Of a stretch of 64,000 nt of DNA, positions 1-13,700 are shown piece by piece. The stretch's first letter is position 1, and each line of letters begins with the position of its first letter. Made by a program: the position numbers and the translations under genes. Source of the DNA: Cliona cf. orientalis (taxonomy: Eukaryota; Porifera; Demospongiae; Clionaida; Clionaidae); assembly GCA_963930775.1 (NCBI GenBank), contig OZ005694.1, positions 9,068,899 to 9,132,898 on the forward strand. Reading direction: 5' to 3'. The notes under the pieces were generated by a model. It had not been told where the DNA came from and did no database searches. It saw only the letters and a program-made list of their open reading frames with translations.

Positions 1-94
1 CTCCCATACTCCCTCTCTCCTTCTCAATTCCCTCCCCTCTCTCCCTTTCTTCTCTCTTCTGATAAAAATTAATCACACTGACTTCTTTCTTTAG

Positions 95-800
95 GAGCCC
101 AGGATGACCTTGACAAGGTGACCCAAATGGCGTATCGTCAGGTGGTGGAGTTTGGCATGAGTCCAACCATTGGCCACATCTCTCTGCCTCACAAGAAGCC
201 CTCTGAACCGGCCAAGAGAATGTACAGTGACAAGCTGGCCAGGATGATCGATCAGGTACAATAATTGTGTACGTAACCCTTTACCAGATGATGCAAATGG
301 TTTGGAAAAGGTGGTCGCACGTATATGCTGCAGATGGGGCACAGAATGCAGTTTATGCATGCAATAACGGTTTTCCTCTAAAGATTGGGTGAAGCCTGAG
401 CATAATATTAACTTTTGTGCTAGAAATTTTAAATGTGGGTGCATTAAATCTGTGTGTACACATGTATATTGACACTGATACATCTTTTATTCTCTGGCAC
501 AGGAAGTGAAGAGCATTGTGGATAGAGCGTACAACAAGGCAGAGAGCTTACTAAAGGAGAACGCGACAAAACTTAGCAAGGTGCAGCGAATTGTACACAT
601 GGCACGCTATACATATGGTAAACATTTTTATGCTCTCTCACTCTCCTCTCTCTCTCTCCCTCCCTCTGCAGCTTGCTGAGTGTCTGTTGCAGAGAGAGGT
701 ACTGAACTACAAAGACATAGTGGAAATACTGGGACCACTGCCTCACGACAAGAAGTTCCATCACCACCATGAACTGCAGGACATGTGGTGCAAACAATAA
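95..800 (+). CDS. SPG7: SPG7 (paraplegin) 3' end, last three exons
   Basis: Exons 95-255, 503-580 and 672-800 (TAA at 798-800) encode the C-terminal peptidase helices of a mitochondrial inner-membrane m-AAA protease. They run from AQDDLDKVTQMAY through RAYNKAESLLKEN to EVLNYKDIVEILGPLPH, which matches paraplegin rather than AFG3L2. The exons are 161, 78 and 129 nt, against 161, 78 and 126 nt in the complete copy at 45040-50482. They differ by a few residues (YRQ for YHQ, an extra final Q). The AAA and zinc-protease exons would lie left of the window. No internal stop is seen, so this may be the end of a working gene. Downstream DNA from about 811 is not the normal SPG7 flank but matches the flank of the PTB-adaptor gene at 27775, marking a duplication junction. 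Confidence 0.93.
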
Positions 801-836
801 TAATTATTATTCAATCACAAGCCATCATCTCTGAAT

Positions 837-1508
837 TAGTCTCGTGCCCAGCCCCCTTTCACGCACAGGGAGAGAAGGGGTCTGGCCAAACGTACATGTG
901 TAGGGCCCGTGTCACCAGGAATGTATGACGTCGTGTATTTATGGTGTGCGTGAATAAGAAACGCAAATAATACCGATGGTTATATTTCGTACGAACGCAC
1001 ACACGCACAATCATTAATATGCATTCTGTTCATGCCCGCGCAATCATGTGATTTGATCCGTACATCTGATTGGCACGCACTGTACGTTGCACGGGCAACA
1101 TGGGTTCTATATAGTTGGGCGGAGCCCAACCTTCGCGGGGAGAGGGGGAAGGTTGGGAATCACGCGTATACCCGGATTTGTTCCACTGCCACTTTGTAAC
1201 TTGTAATCTCAAGTATCGTCCTACTGGCAGCAACAGCCGCTTCCCGAACTGCATTCGCCGTGAACATCACCAACCAGCCGATTCACGCTTCTCGCTAAGC
1301 TCGCGGTTAACAGCCACTTGAGCCACTTGAATCCTGCAATCTGATTGGACTGCAATTTTTCTGCAGTTGGAACAAATCCGGGTATACGCGTGATTCCCAA
1401 CCTTCCCCCTCTCCCCGCGAAGGTTGGGCTCCGCCCAACTAGGTTCTATACACGTTTGGCCAGACCCTTTCTCTCCGCGTGTGTGAAAGGGGGCTGGGCA
1501 CGAGACTA
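837..1508. mobile_element. Outer non-autonomous TIR element (MULE-like)
   Basis: Inverted ends TAGTCTCGTGCCCAGCCCCC and its complement extend about 60 bp inward. Flanks are CTCTGAAT (829-836) and CTCTGCAAT (1509-1517), a 9-bp TSD with one base lost on the left. The sister locus at 27792-27800 has a single CTCTGCAAT and no insert, a natural empty site. No transposase is encoded. A 9-bp TSD with long TIRs suggests the Mutator superfamily (inference). Confidence 0.85.
1112..1441. mobile_element. Inner TIR element nested in 837-1508
   Basis: The 330-bp element has TIRs of about 75 bp beginning TAGTTGGGCGGAGCCCAACC. It is flanked by a perfect 9-bp TSD, GGTTCTATA, at 1103-1111 and 1442-1450. It sits inside the outer element, so it is the younger of the two. 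It is non-coding, and its reading frames on both strands are chance. Confidence 0.88.
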
Positions 1509-1729
1509 CTCTGCAATCTAATGTGTGATATTCTTTTACTTATAATAATTGTTTTACGTTGCTGTAATAATTATCATAAAGCATGCTGTACTTTGTGTTT
1601 CTATTTAATGATTACAAAAGTGCTGGAAATTGACTTGTTTCTTACATCAAAATAACTAACACTCTTGTCTGTGTTGGATTGATTATTACTGGTAAAGATC
1701 GTTTATCCTCGTAACCAACGCGCATGCGC

Positions 1730-1791
1730 AAAATGATCAACCCCACCCCTCGATTGTACATAATACATTTGATCTGGCAAAGAGATCGAAA
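1730..1791 (+). promoter_or_regulatory. NLR1 proximal promoter with NRF1-like palindrome
   Basis: GCGCATGCGC at 1730-1739 is followed by AAAATGATCAACC and then CACCCCT, 52 bp upstream of the NLR1 ATG. The same motif order occurs before NLR2 (28066-28075). The palindrome fits the metazoan NRF1 site, but the motif also occurs in dispersed repeats here, so its function is inferred from position and conservation. Confidence 0.4.
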
Positions 1792-4700
1792 ATGGCTAAC
1801 GCCGGACTGGTATATCATTTATAAGCCGTTAATTGCTTTTGATTGTCTTCTATTGTATCATTTTTAGACTTATTATGGATTATAGACCCTTTGGGAATAT
1901 TTTAACCAACAAGTCGACGCTATTTACTGACCCTGATGCGCTCGCAGAAATTTAGGTCTTATTCCTCCTGGATCCTGACGAATACTGCGAAGGCTTACTT
2001 CAGTCTATCGAGTTGTATACCTATATTACATATGTAGCTATTAGCGGACGATCTAATCGAGATGGCAGGATCTATTGAATATGAAATTCTCGTTCACCAC
2101 ACGGCTGATCTTCAACGAGCAGTCAGGGACAATCTCACTCCCCTCGGTGCTGAACTTGTCTCTGCTGAAATTATCACTCCCAGCCAGTATAGAGAAATCA
2201 GGAACCCCCACCGACCGGTTGATGAAAGGGGGGCTGATTTAGTTGAATATGTCCAAAACAAAGTGCTCCAAAATCCTCAGCATTATTATGCTTTTATTGA
2301 AATTCTATGGAGTGATCTATCCCAGTACGATGATATTCTAACAAAACTAGAGCATGCTAGGTTGTTACAGGAATCGGAGTGGCAACCCGTGACCCCACAA
2401 TCCCCACCACCGAGAGAAGATGACAATCAACTTCCTGCTCAAGGTATATATCTTGTTTTTGTCCCAATTCTGCATGGTGATGGACTGTATACAGGGGACA
2501 TTTTCAAACTGTTTTAAGTCTTGGACCCCTCTCCCCCACCCCCTTTACTAATAAATAGCATCATGGACTTAAGAAACAGTGGTAGACAACTGACATACAT
2601 GTACATGTAATCTAGCTCAAGGACATAATTATTACTAGGAAGATTACATGTATATCATCAGGCAGGGTGAGCCTTCGCACATGGCATAAGCTGTACTCCA
2701 GGATTTTTATTAATTCGGGGCGAGCCTGAGCGAGCCCTGAATACACGAGGTACAGGAAGCGGTTTTATATGTATGTATATATATATATATATTATATACA
2801 AGTATGTTTGATGTCACAATCATGGGATAATGTGACTGAACACTACGCTAAAGTACAATCGAGTAGTATAGCGCACATGCGCAGATGAAGACCACACCCC
2901 TTACTGGAGGCCAAGAGTAGCTGATCAAACTCACCATGTAATGGCGAAATTCTCACTCCGCTCGAACATCGAATCTACCACCAGACCATGACAAAGAGCA
3001 GACATCGCCTCTCGCTTCGCTCGAGGCTTGGTGGCCTACCGAGCAGGCCTGTCGAAACGTGCGGCGCTTGCGCCGCTCGCTCGAGCTCGAGAATGCATCT
3101 CTATGGCCCCTAGGCCTTGGCAACCTCGTTTGTGCACACGGCACAACAATTTTGACCAATCGTGAGTCTTCTGAACTTGTAGGAGAGCGCATCTTTTATG
3201 CCCTCCAGGTTAGGACACGGACTATATAAGAAAATTGATCGTCTGAAAAATATTTTTCGTTGTATATATAATATAATAATATACAAGGAGTGAGCGAGCG
3301 AAGCGAGCTCACTCCTCTATCCCTGTGCTATTATTGTGCATGTGTGGTCAACGACCTCTACCTACATATTTGTGCGCATGCGCAGAGAGCAAGCTAGCGC
3401 ACGTGCACATCCTGCCTAATCATGTGACTTTGTCAATCGCCTAGCTAAAGAATTCGTTACTTGTCTTGCAGCTTCGCTCGCAAGGGGTCCCAAGAGAAGA
3501 CGCTTAGAATAGAATCGCCTCCCTCTGGAAAGCACCTATGGGCAACATCGACTCCAGAATGTCGCCCATTCGCATTCTCCAGGCCGCCATATGTAAGTGT
3601 ACAGTTCAGTCTAATTCTGCCCTGCCGTTTTTTTGACTCAGCTAACTTTAGTGGCTGCTGGGCCATAGCCAGCCGCCGTTAGTTGGCTGTCTACTGTATC
3701 GTCCCAAGTCCAGCGACGCCCAGAAAGAAAACTTTATAGCTTGGGTCAAATCGCTTCCGGTCACCTCCCGCTCGTACGCACGGACAACTATAATCTTAGT
3801 ATAATGATATATATACTAGTGTACATGCAGGGCCTGTTTGGGGCGAGCCTGAGCGAGCGTAAACTGGAGTGCTCAGTACCGGTAATTCAAGAACTAAGTT
3901 TAAAGACATAGCACGGTAGACCCAGCTCTGACACAGATCCAAGCAAACCGTGCGAGTCATAGTTGCCGTGTGCCTGCCCTATAGCCCCCTCCAAGTAGTG
4001 GTATCTATTCTGTCTGGCAATTGGGTGCCGTTGATGCCACTTGACCCTGGCAACTTAGTAGACAGCCACCAATGATAGCTGTCTGTGTTGTACAGTCTCA
4101 GTGAGCTATCTCAATCGCCTTCTTAGCCGCTCCTCACGCTGACTGGGATGGACGACGAGCTCTGTCCTCCTTTGCAGCCTTACTTTTCTCTGACTTACAC
4201 GTGGCCGTGGTTCGTTCATGATGATCGATGCTGCACGGTCAATGGCGATCTGCAATTCGCTAAATTAGAACGGCACATATACGGCCCGTAAGTCCACGTC
4301 AGGCATGAGAATGCGCAGTAGAATATTTCGCGCTTATGTCCATAGAGCCATGCTAGGGATATAATTTCGCGTGATCGACGTACCATAATATATGATAATA
4401 ATATAATTAGTTATAGTTAATACACCCCTACTAGTGCTGTATGGAATATAATGCACGAGTGCAGTAACCACATACAGCACGAGGGCGAAGCCCGAGGGCT
4501 GTATGTGGTTACGCACGAGTGCATTATTCCATACAGCACTAGTAGGGGTGTGTTAACTGGTTTGTATCCCCACTGTTGACTTAGCACTACAAGTGTGGTG
4601 TCTGAGCCTGACCACTGGGCCAGGTACCTGTAGTAGTCAGCTGTACCGCAGGGCAATATCATGATATTGCCCTAGCCACAGGGCAATATCCAGTATACTG

Positions 4701-7700
4701 CCCTGGCGGTAGCTTTGATCTACGTCATAGGTGGGATACAATAATATATAGCGAACACTGACGAACCGTTTATGTGGGGCTCGCTCAGGCTCGCCCCAAT
4801 AATGTTTGTGGAGTGATCATTTCAGTGAGGAGAGAGTTAAATTTTGAATGCGTAAGGTAATGGTCGTCATGCGCATGCGCATATACGCCCGCAGTGCACC
4901 ATCGATCTGAGAGACAACTCGAGTGTAGGCAAGGCATAAATCTGGAAAGGTGAGTGCTGTACCACTCTGGCAAGGCTCAGGTCCACGATTAACATCACTG
5001 GTAGACTCCACTTTCCTGAGCATGAGGATGACTGCATGGAGGCTTATCCTCTCAGGGCCTGGCTACAGGTACTTGGACTCATGATCATGGCATGTAGACT
5101 ACTAAACATAGCATAGGTGATCAACGTTATTGGACTATAGCTACTATACTAGCAATGTGTGATACTTTTATTGTCGTGGTAGCTTCTCAGGCCTAGCTAT
5201 TGGGGTAAGCTTACCAACCCCAATGTGCGCATGCATGCCTGTGAGAAATCTTGTGACTTTTGCGAAGGCTCGCCCCACACAAATGATTTTTATCACCACT
5301 AGTAATTTTGTAATCAGTGTTGTAATACCTTGGTTTTGAGTCACAAAATCTAGTCTAGTCTACCACCATAGCATGACAGGTATGCAGCCAGTTATAGCAG
5401 TACCAGGGACACAAATAATCAGCAGCCAGACTCTCAGTTTGACTATGGCATGATTCTTGACATCCTTGAGTATGGTATTAAAGCTTTACTTATCTGTTAC
5501 AGCAGACTAGAGGTCTCATTAAATTTGTTGGCTGCAATTGTTGTCACTTGCATTGATCCTCTACCTCATGGTGTCACCTCTTATTTATCATGAATGTAGT
5601 CATGCATGCGCTATAGCAGCTGTCATCAATGTTCATGGAGAGAAGTCGTTGACTACACTGATTAAACACCTCACTTAGACTACCCCCCGTAACGATTACC
5701 CCATGCACGTGTTCAAAGGATAGAGCAATCAATTCTGTCTGTCTGTCTCTCTGTCAGTATGAAATCGCCAGATCAGGAGATCTACGCATCTGAGTCACAT
5801 GTAAAGAATAATTAAATCTGTTGGAAAGCTGGTTCCATTATGCTTCGAATCATTTGGCAAGGCCCACGAGCATCACAAACACTGTATTTTTTGTTGACCA
5901 CGACTATCGACCCATGTGCTTTTGCTTGTGCACAATATGTAGGCAAGGGTTGTCAGCTACAGGGGCATGCTTGCATGCTGCTGCAGCTCTCATCTCTATG
6001 CAGATAGATGTGGATGCAGATGCAACGTATTCGTGCAGGTAATTGCTCTAGAGGGCTAGGCCCATACACATGGGGGTGGGGGTTCGAGGGGATTTGTCTG
6101 AACCCACCTAGCGAAGCACTAGAAACCAATCCAGGTGTAAGTTACATGCTTCTTTATGCAAAAAAAGTTATTGCTTTCCACCATAGTATTATGTTATAAC
6201 TAGATTATGCACAATGTTAATCAGCAGAGTGTGAATATATAGCTATCACATGCAGCACAGAGTATATATTTGCTCAAGGGTGGAGTAATGAGGGTGGCTG
6301 AGTACCTTCATATTAGCCTACTAGTACAGATCACTGCCAACTTGAGAAATTTGTGCATGTAGAGTGCGAGTGACGCACCAATAATAGAAAAAACAGGTGG
6401 CCTCCTAATTAGCATGAGGGTGGGTGACCAGAAACACATTTTCTATTAACACTGTCATTACTAGTATTAGTGTGTGAATCATAATATATAGTTGCTTAGG
6501 AAACAAGCTAAGTAGGGCAATTTTATAGAAGAGGGCTTATCATTGCCGTATAGGGGGAAACTTTGGCAAGCATTTGGTGAATCATCATCCATTGGAAGTG
6601 TTTGCAATTGCCAAATTTAAAATCTGCTGATGGCTAATATTTGTAGTGCCGTTTTAGTAATTATCATCTTTGTAGTGAAATAGTTTAGTCTATAGGTCAG
6701 TATAACACTTATGATGTAATGTTCTAGAATATTCTGATTTTGCAGTATATAAGGAAGCACTGAATAGTATGAATATGCAGTTGAGACTCTTTAGTTATAA
6801 TTATAACTTTTAAGCTGCTAAAGCTGATCTGATCAGTATGTGAAGACCCGCTCATTACATATTCGTGATAAAGTTTCCCATGCACTATACAGTATAATAA
6901 TATTCAAGGCGCATTGCGCATATTTGATCCCCTCCCAGTCTGGGCTGCATGTGTCTACTGCTGAAAGGGGCAGGGTTGCACACAGGATTTTTTTCTGGCC
7001 CGGGGGGGGGGGGGGGGGGGATCTCACGGATGACTTACATTGTATGTGTGTATATGCGCCGCTGCCATACGTATACTAATAAATAAATCACACAATAATG
7101 CCATGATAACAAACGATGTCTTCTTGCTTGTGTATGTAATCATATTATTTGTGCTGTATAAGTAATATTGTGTTATATTATTATGGAATTCTGGGGGGGG
7201 GGGGGGGGGGGAACTCAAGCTGGAGGGGGGAAATCCCAGTGCGCCGCCCACCCCCCCTCCCCTCTGTATGCAGCCCTGAGCGGGGAGGGCTTTATTTTCA
7301 GGAGGATGTCCAATGGGTACTTATCCTCCCCATAGGAACTCGAGGAAGCTCAAGGAATCCACCCCTGTCTCCCAGTACAAGAGAAAACTTGCATCAAAGA
7401 ATTCATAGGGAAACTCGATTAATGAAGTACAAATTTTCTAATTTGCAGACCCTGATAAGGGAAAACTTGAATATTAGTCCCAGAGTTCTTGCAACCCATA
7501 TAATTGGTATGTACATATTGAGTAAAGAGGACGAAACAAGAATGATAAATGCATCCAGTATTGAAGACATATTCATCATCCTTACAAAGTATTGGTCATT
7601 TTTAGACTTTGGTCACTTGGAGAATATTGCAGGACAGTATTGTAGCACGGATTGTGCTGCTCAACGAGAGCTTGAACAGTATAAAGGAGAAGTACAAGAA

Positions 7701-10700
7701 TTTTGTAGACGCAGAGTATCTGAACTCCCACAAGGTTCCCTCAACAATGGCAATGATATTGAAGGAATGGATAAGCTGGTTGTTACGTTAGACCTGAACG
7801 ATCCATCACTAAGACACGTACTTAATTTAAAGGAAATCATAGCTAATATTCTCGGACAACCAGCTTCTAAACTAGTACTCTATGATATAGGAAGTGGGAG
7901 TGTTATACTTACATTTTGGATAGCCACTTCACTAGGGAAGGAACTATTTTTGAAAAAGCCTGATATCTTCACACAAGAACAAAGAGATAAGTTGAAGGAT
8001 GTTCGCGTGATATCACTGAAATTCAAGGAAGTATTTGTGTACAAAGTTCACCAGAAAGCAAATGAAGGTATAATAGAATTAATTAATGTGCATGATATTT
8101 GTGACCGTCCACGAGTAAGTGGTCTACCATGTGGTGTCTGAGCATGCGCATTGAGTCGTTGCTATGCAAGATCATGCACAAATAAATTTAACCTTCCAGT
8201 TTCTTATGTATTTGGAGCTCACCCTGAATTAATTCATGCTAATATTAGCATCATGGCCCAGACCCCCTCCCCTAGCCCTCGTGATGATGTTAACGTCATT
8301 GCTAATGGCTCTAGATCTATTAATTTTTAGGATGATGTCATATGCATGTGGTGAGCCTTCGCTCACGGCATAGATAGTAGAGGGGGTTACCCCCCTATTC
8401 ATGGCCTGGTATCCACTGTATGCACATGCTCTGTTATTATTCAGATTTGGAATAATCCAATTATGTACAGATACTGCCTAGTATACTTGCCTTTGACCTT
8501 AACTCATCATATCATGCTCAACGTACCTAGAAATGGCAGGCTTAGACAGTTTGAGTTTCGAGCGAGATTTCGACGTAGCCCGAGCGACGTTGTCCATCGA
8601 TTGATGAAGGCCTCTGAACAGCGTGGGGACGAATTTAGCACGATTGGTAATACAAAGGTCAGGAGATCATCCTGTATTCTTTGACATATGGACCATTTCA
8701 CTTGTCAGTACATGGTAGGAATTAGTGTACGGACACTTTGCAATGAATTATATAATATTATAATGGAAGTGTAGTGCATGCACATGCAGTGGATACCATC
8801 GACCCATGTGCTCTCTGCTAATGTGCACAATATGTAGGGAGCAGCCGAGGCACGAGACTTTTAGAAAGCTTTACCAGCTTGTTGAGAGAAGAGAGGCAGT
8901 AAAACTATACCTAGCTCACAAACGAGCTCGGTTTTTTGCTGTCGAGTCTCGAATACTTGCGTGTGCCCTCGCGAGCGCGTGCACTCGAAACGCGGGTACT
9001 GGGGTACACGCGGTAGCCGGAAATTGACTCGCGAGCACGCGCTTCATACACGCGTGTCACTCGCACTTGTTTGTCAAGTTGCCTGTGAGCTGTACTGTAT
9101 ATAAATACAGTCCAGATCACAACCAACTTGACAAATTCGCACATGTGGAGCACGAGTAACGCACAGGTATCCGTAATGCACTCGAGCTCGCAAGGCCTCA
9201 CAGCTTGTATATGGCATGCAGTTGCCTCGTACCTGGTGCGTGTATGAGCTAATAAATGTCCTTACGGGCCATTTCAATATATTGCGATACATTTAACTTA
9301 AGAGAAATTTAATATCCCCCCCCCCCCAAATTTAATCATAACCCCCTAACCTTCATCCATATGTACATTGAAGGTGCTTATATCCCGTTACTATGTTGTT
9401 GCTAAGTAAAATATATGCCATATTGCACTAACCGCAAACTCATATTGCACTAACCGCAACGATATTGCACTAACCGCAAAGTCATATTGCACTGTCAAAT
9501 GCGCTTCAGGCAAAAGTATTGCCGAGGATCAAAGAACAGCCGCTTCTTCAGCGATTCTGTGGGACTCTGTAAAGCTGTATTAATGGAGCGTGTAGCGGGA
9601 AGAATGGCAGGAAAAAGCACAAAGCGGTTCGAAGCGATCATGGGCGGAGTCGTATCGTCAATCGGTTGCGAGTCTACACAGACTGAGAGAGCTACATACA
9701 TACCAAGGTAAGCTTACCGCGTAGAAGCTTTGGCATGGCAATAGGTATCCTTGCTTCTGCGCTAGGCAACAGCTTGAGCGACGAATATCAGATTCTGAAC
9801 TCGATGGTGGATCGAGTTTAGTGTCGATTTGACCACACCCCTCAGCCACGGGGCGCTCTAAAGAACGATCGACGTTCGAGAGCTGACTCATAGAGCGGCT
9901 TAGTAGACTGATACGACCAAGATGAGTTGTTCTTTCTTCTTCTTTTCAGTATCCATGGTAGCTAATGCCCACGGGATATAAAATAGTTATATCACGTGCA
10001 CTCGGGATGTATGGCATTTATTGCACTCAGCCCTCGGGCCGCTTTGCGCCCTCGTGCTTCGGTGCAATAAATGCCATACATCCCTCGCGCCCGTGATATA
10101 ACTATTACATAAGTAATAGTTTGCTAGCTTGTATGGTACTATCGGGATAATAATTTAATTAATTTGTAATAGCTGTCCGTGAAAAACGTCCATTGGAGAA
10201 ATCAGCTGAGGAACCACCAGAGAAGCATCCTCGCCTTGAAGGAGGACCTAGTGAAGCAGATGGTGATTCTCGCTCAGCCAATGTAGCTCATAGGGTGTAT
10301 ATGTATCCGTTGTTGAAACACCGGCCAAAATTGGCTGCATTCTATTTGCGCCAACCCGAGGTTCCTGATGGCACATGGCCGCCAGTCAAAAAGACACAGT
10401 ATATAAACTTAGCACTCATTAGAACAGAACAAGCAATTGACTTTAGCAAGGAATTCTTGCGTCAGACGATTCGTGGTTCTATTGATGACATCATGAAGGA
10501 TAAGGATGACATTAATTATGACGAGGTGTTTACAGAGTTGGAGGAGGGTACTACGCTACTCTTCGAAGGAAGGCCCGGGTGCGGCAAGACAACCATGATG
10601 AACAAAGTATCACAAGACTGGGCTAAATGGAAGTTCTTTTCTTCATGTCTACTATTCTTGGTTCACCTACGGAGGTTTGGAAATCGATCTGATATTAATC

Positions 10701-13700
10701 TTGAAACAGTTCTTCGCTCTACTCCTGTTGATTTTTCTAAAGAAGAATTCCAACAGATTCAGACACACATTGAAGATAATCAAGGAGAAGGTGTTGTATT
10801 TGCACTGGATGGGCTGGATGAATATTGCCCAGATAAGAAGGAAATGAAGACAACCTTTGTACATAAACTAATTAAAGGACAAATCCTTCCAAAATCTGTG
10901 GTGATTGTGGCATCACGTCCAGCTGCTTCTCAGAAATATCGAAGAGATTCTACCAAATGTATTGAGGTGCTTGGGTTTTTAAAAGAGCAAATATATGAGT
11001 ATATAGATAGTTACTTTAAGAACAAACGCTCATTAGTGGTAGGACTTAGAACATACCTGGAGCATCATCCCAATGTCATGCACATGTGCTACCTTCCCCT
11101 ACACATGGCAATGGTCACATATCTTTACGAAGTTGAAGGAGCTTCTCTTCCTCAAACTGAGACCGAGATATATCGCCACTTCACACTTTACACTTTACTA
11201 CGATCTATTCGTAAGAGAAATGACACAGAGATGGAAGTTGATGATGAAGAATTTCACTTATCGTCTTTTGATGAGCTGCAGCAAGAAGACAGAAACATAT
11301 TTGATTGTATTCTTAAATTTGCTTACGAAACCACTGTAGTCAATCCACATCAGGTATTCTCAGCTGAAGAAGTGAAAAAATTCAATGACAATTTGCTCGG
11401 TTTAGTAGTTTTCGACAAACAATTTGCAAGATATGGACTCAAGGAGATCTACACCTTTCTACATCTTACCTTTCAAGAATTCCTTTCTGCTTGTCATATT
11501 GTACAACTTGATCCTCAAGCCCAGGAGGAAATCATTTTAAAGTATGGCAGTGATAAAAGCTTAGGAGTCGTTTGGAAATTTTACTGTGGAATGACACAGT
11601 TTTCCGGTGAAAAAATGTGCAATTTCAAACAGTTGGTTGAAAAAACAAAATCTGAGGTACTTCTTCATCTTCGCTGTGCTCACGAATCACAACAAGATAT
11701 CTTATGTACACACACAGTAAACTCATATGACTCAAAGATTGTTTTGAATTCGTCGTCGCTCAATCCTGCCGACTTCACTGCTCTGGGTTATGTGCTCACT
11801 CATTCTACTGTGCCTGCTACTGAGCTTACCATCACTTCGTGTAATATCGGTCCTGAAGGTCTCTCTGCACTGGAGAAGGCAGCTAATCCCTCCCTTGCTA
11901 TGAAAACATTAAGGTGATTTTGGATTAGTTCTAATACTTTGCTCTTGATATACCGTATAGCCGGAAATATTGGCGGGAATTAAATTTGGTGGTTGAGCCC
12001 AAAATCGCTATTACAAGAATATTGGCAGATTCAAATTTGGCGGTTCGGTACTGGATCGCCACACATATGTATGCGAGTAGGAAAATTTTGGCGAATTTTA
12101 ATTTGGCAGTTGTAATATAGACCGCCAAACCGCCAAATTTATTTCCCCGCCAAATTTTCTGGCTATATGGTATTAATATGCATATTAAATTCTCCAGTTT
12201 TCATGGGACAAAGGTTAAAAAAATGATTCCCGAATTGTGTAGTGTTGTGAAGAAATTCCCGCAGTTGAGTAATATGAAGTAAGTAGCTAATTCACTGAGT
12301 AAATATACCTCACTTAGTTGCACTACATCATATATCTGTGTGCTGTACTCAGTTTCTCAAGCTGTGGCATCATAAACAAATCATTGAGTGAAATGGCTGA
12401 AATATTGCCAGAGTTGGCGTCGGTAGAGAAACTGGAGTAAGTTGCCATTAATTAAAATTTATGTAAGTAGCTACTATCCTTGCTTCTAAGCCAATTATTT
12501 CGGAGCCTGTGTCATAAATTTTATTTGGAAATTTGGATTTAATTTTGATGGGCCCTCCGTTATGAGAGTCGATTTTTATGCTGCTCTAACGACGTGAAAA
12601 TATTATTGTCTAATTTACTTGCATGCACATACTCTAGCTTGTCCTGTAATGATTTGGGCACAAAGTCTGTGAAGGTTCTCTGTAGTTTACTCACAAAACT
12701 ACCAAAGCTGAAGAATCTTGTGTGGTGAGGCAGTAGTACCCATCTGATTCAGCTTTCTTTTAGTGGTGCAGTATGTTCTCATTTTTGTGCAGGATGGACG
12801 GTCTGCTTACTTGGCCTTTATTGGATACCTTAATTAAAAGAGATGTTGAAATTAATTTGTAAGTATAAATATCAGATTAATACTAGGATCCTTTTTATGA
12901 CAATGTGTTTTGTTGCTAATAGTGTTAGCAAAAGCTCCAAGAGCCCCTTGCAAAGGTATATTTGAAAGGTTCTACCATAAATCATGAATATTTTGTGTCT
13001 AATATATTTTATGCAATAATTTTTCGTGTTAAATAATTTTTGGACAAACGACCCTGTACTGCATTTATCATTAATATTGTATATGTATGTATTTTCATGC
13101 ATTTAATTTTTCACATAAGCCAGGCTGTCCAAAAATATTTTAACAACGAAATATTCGCGATTTATGGTATATTATTATGCTACTTTTTGTGTGATTTTTT
13201 TCAAGCCTTGGTGATTTTGATGTCAATTCCGTTTCAAGATACTTTCAAGCTCACCCTTGTAAAGCAGTATGTTTTGAAGAGTTTAAGTAAGTTGACAATG
13301 TACTTTGAATCTAAGCACCGTAGACTCCCGCGATTACGCCCCCCTCGCGCATAAGCCCCCCCTGCATTTTTAACTCAAGTTCCTGCATAGGTAGTTTTGT
13401 CTCGCGTATAAGCCCCCCTCTCCCTGACTGTAAAATGGAGTCCATAAGTCAATAAAAACAGTAGCTACAGCTAGCAAACTAGCTATTTGTGTCATATTAT
13501 GCCTTACTTTGTCGTTTTTTCTCGAGTTTCGCCCACCAAACAGACAGAGAAAGTACAGAGATTGCGCGCCCACGTGGCATTCGACGGTCGGTAATGGTCG
13601 TCAAACGGAAATGTTAGGATCCAGAGGAGATTCGACGGGGTCAAAAGGTCACAATTAGCTAATCACGTGCTCCCATATGTTTGTATGGGAGTATTAATTT

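Larger units (their letters stand above)
2444..7335. other. Large NLR1 intron loaded with repeats
   Basis: This intron separates the CARD and GSI-type exons. It holds dispersed repeats (listed separately at 2799-3268, 3286-3815, 3836-4799 and 5495-6330), an (AT)n tract near 2776-2796, and poly-G runs of 19 bases at 7002-7020 and 7193-7211. I found no exon with a plausible domain in it. Confidence 0.6.

Noticed and set aside
3457-3682. Opposed frames of about 70 residues within repeat R1
   Set aside because: The inverted copy at 54765-55308 does not preserve either frame.
6105-6150. Possible second 2A remnant (ALETNPG before a GTAAGT)
   Set aside because: The NPG is not followed by P, the upstream sequence is not hydrophobic, and the second copy of the repeat at 62540-62575 does not keep the frame.
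7149-7335. Extending the GSI-type exon upstream through the poly-G run to an ATG at 7149
   Set aside because: The stretch is a homopolymer and low-complexity translation, and the acceptor at 7335 gives the phase required by the neighbouring exons.
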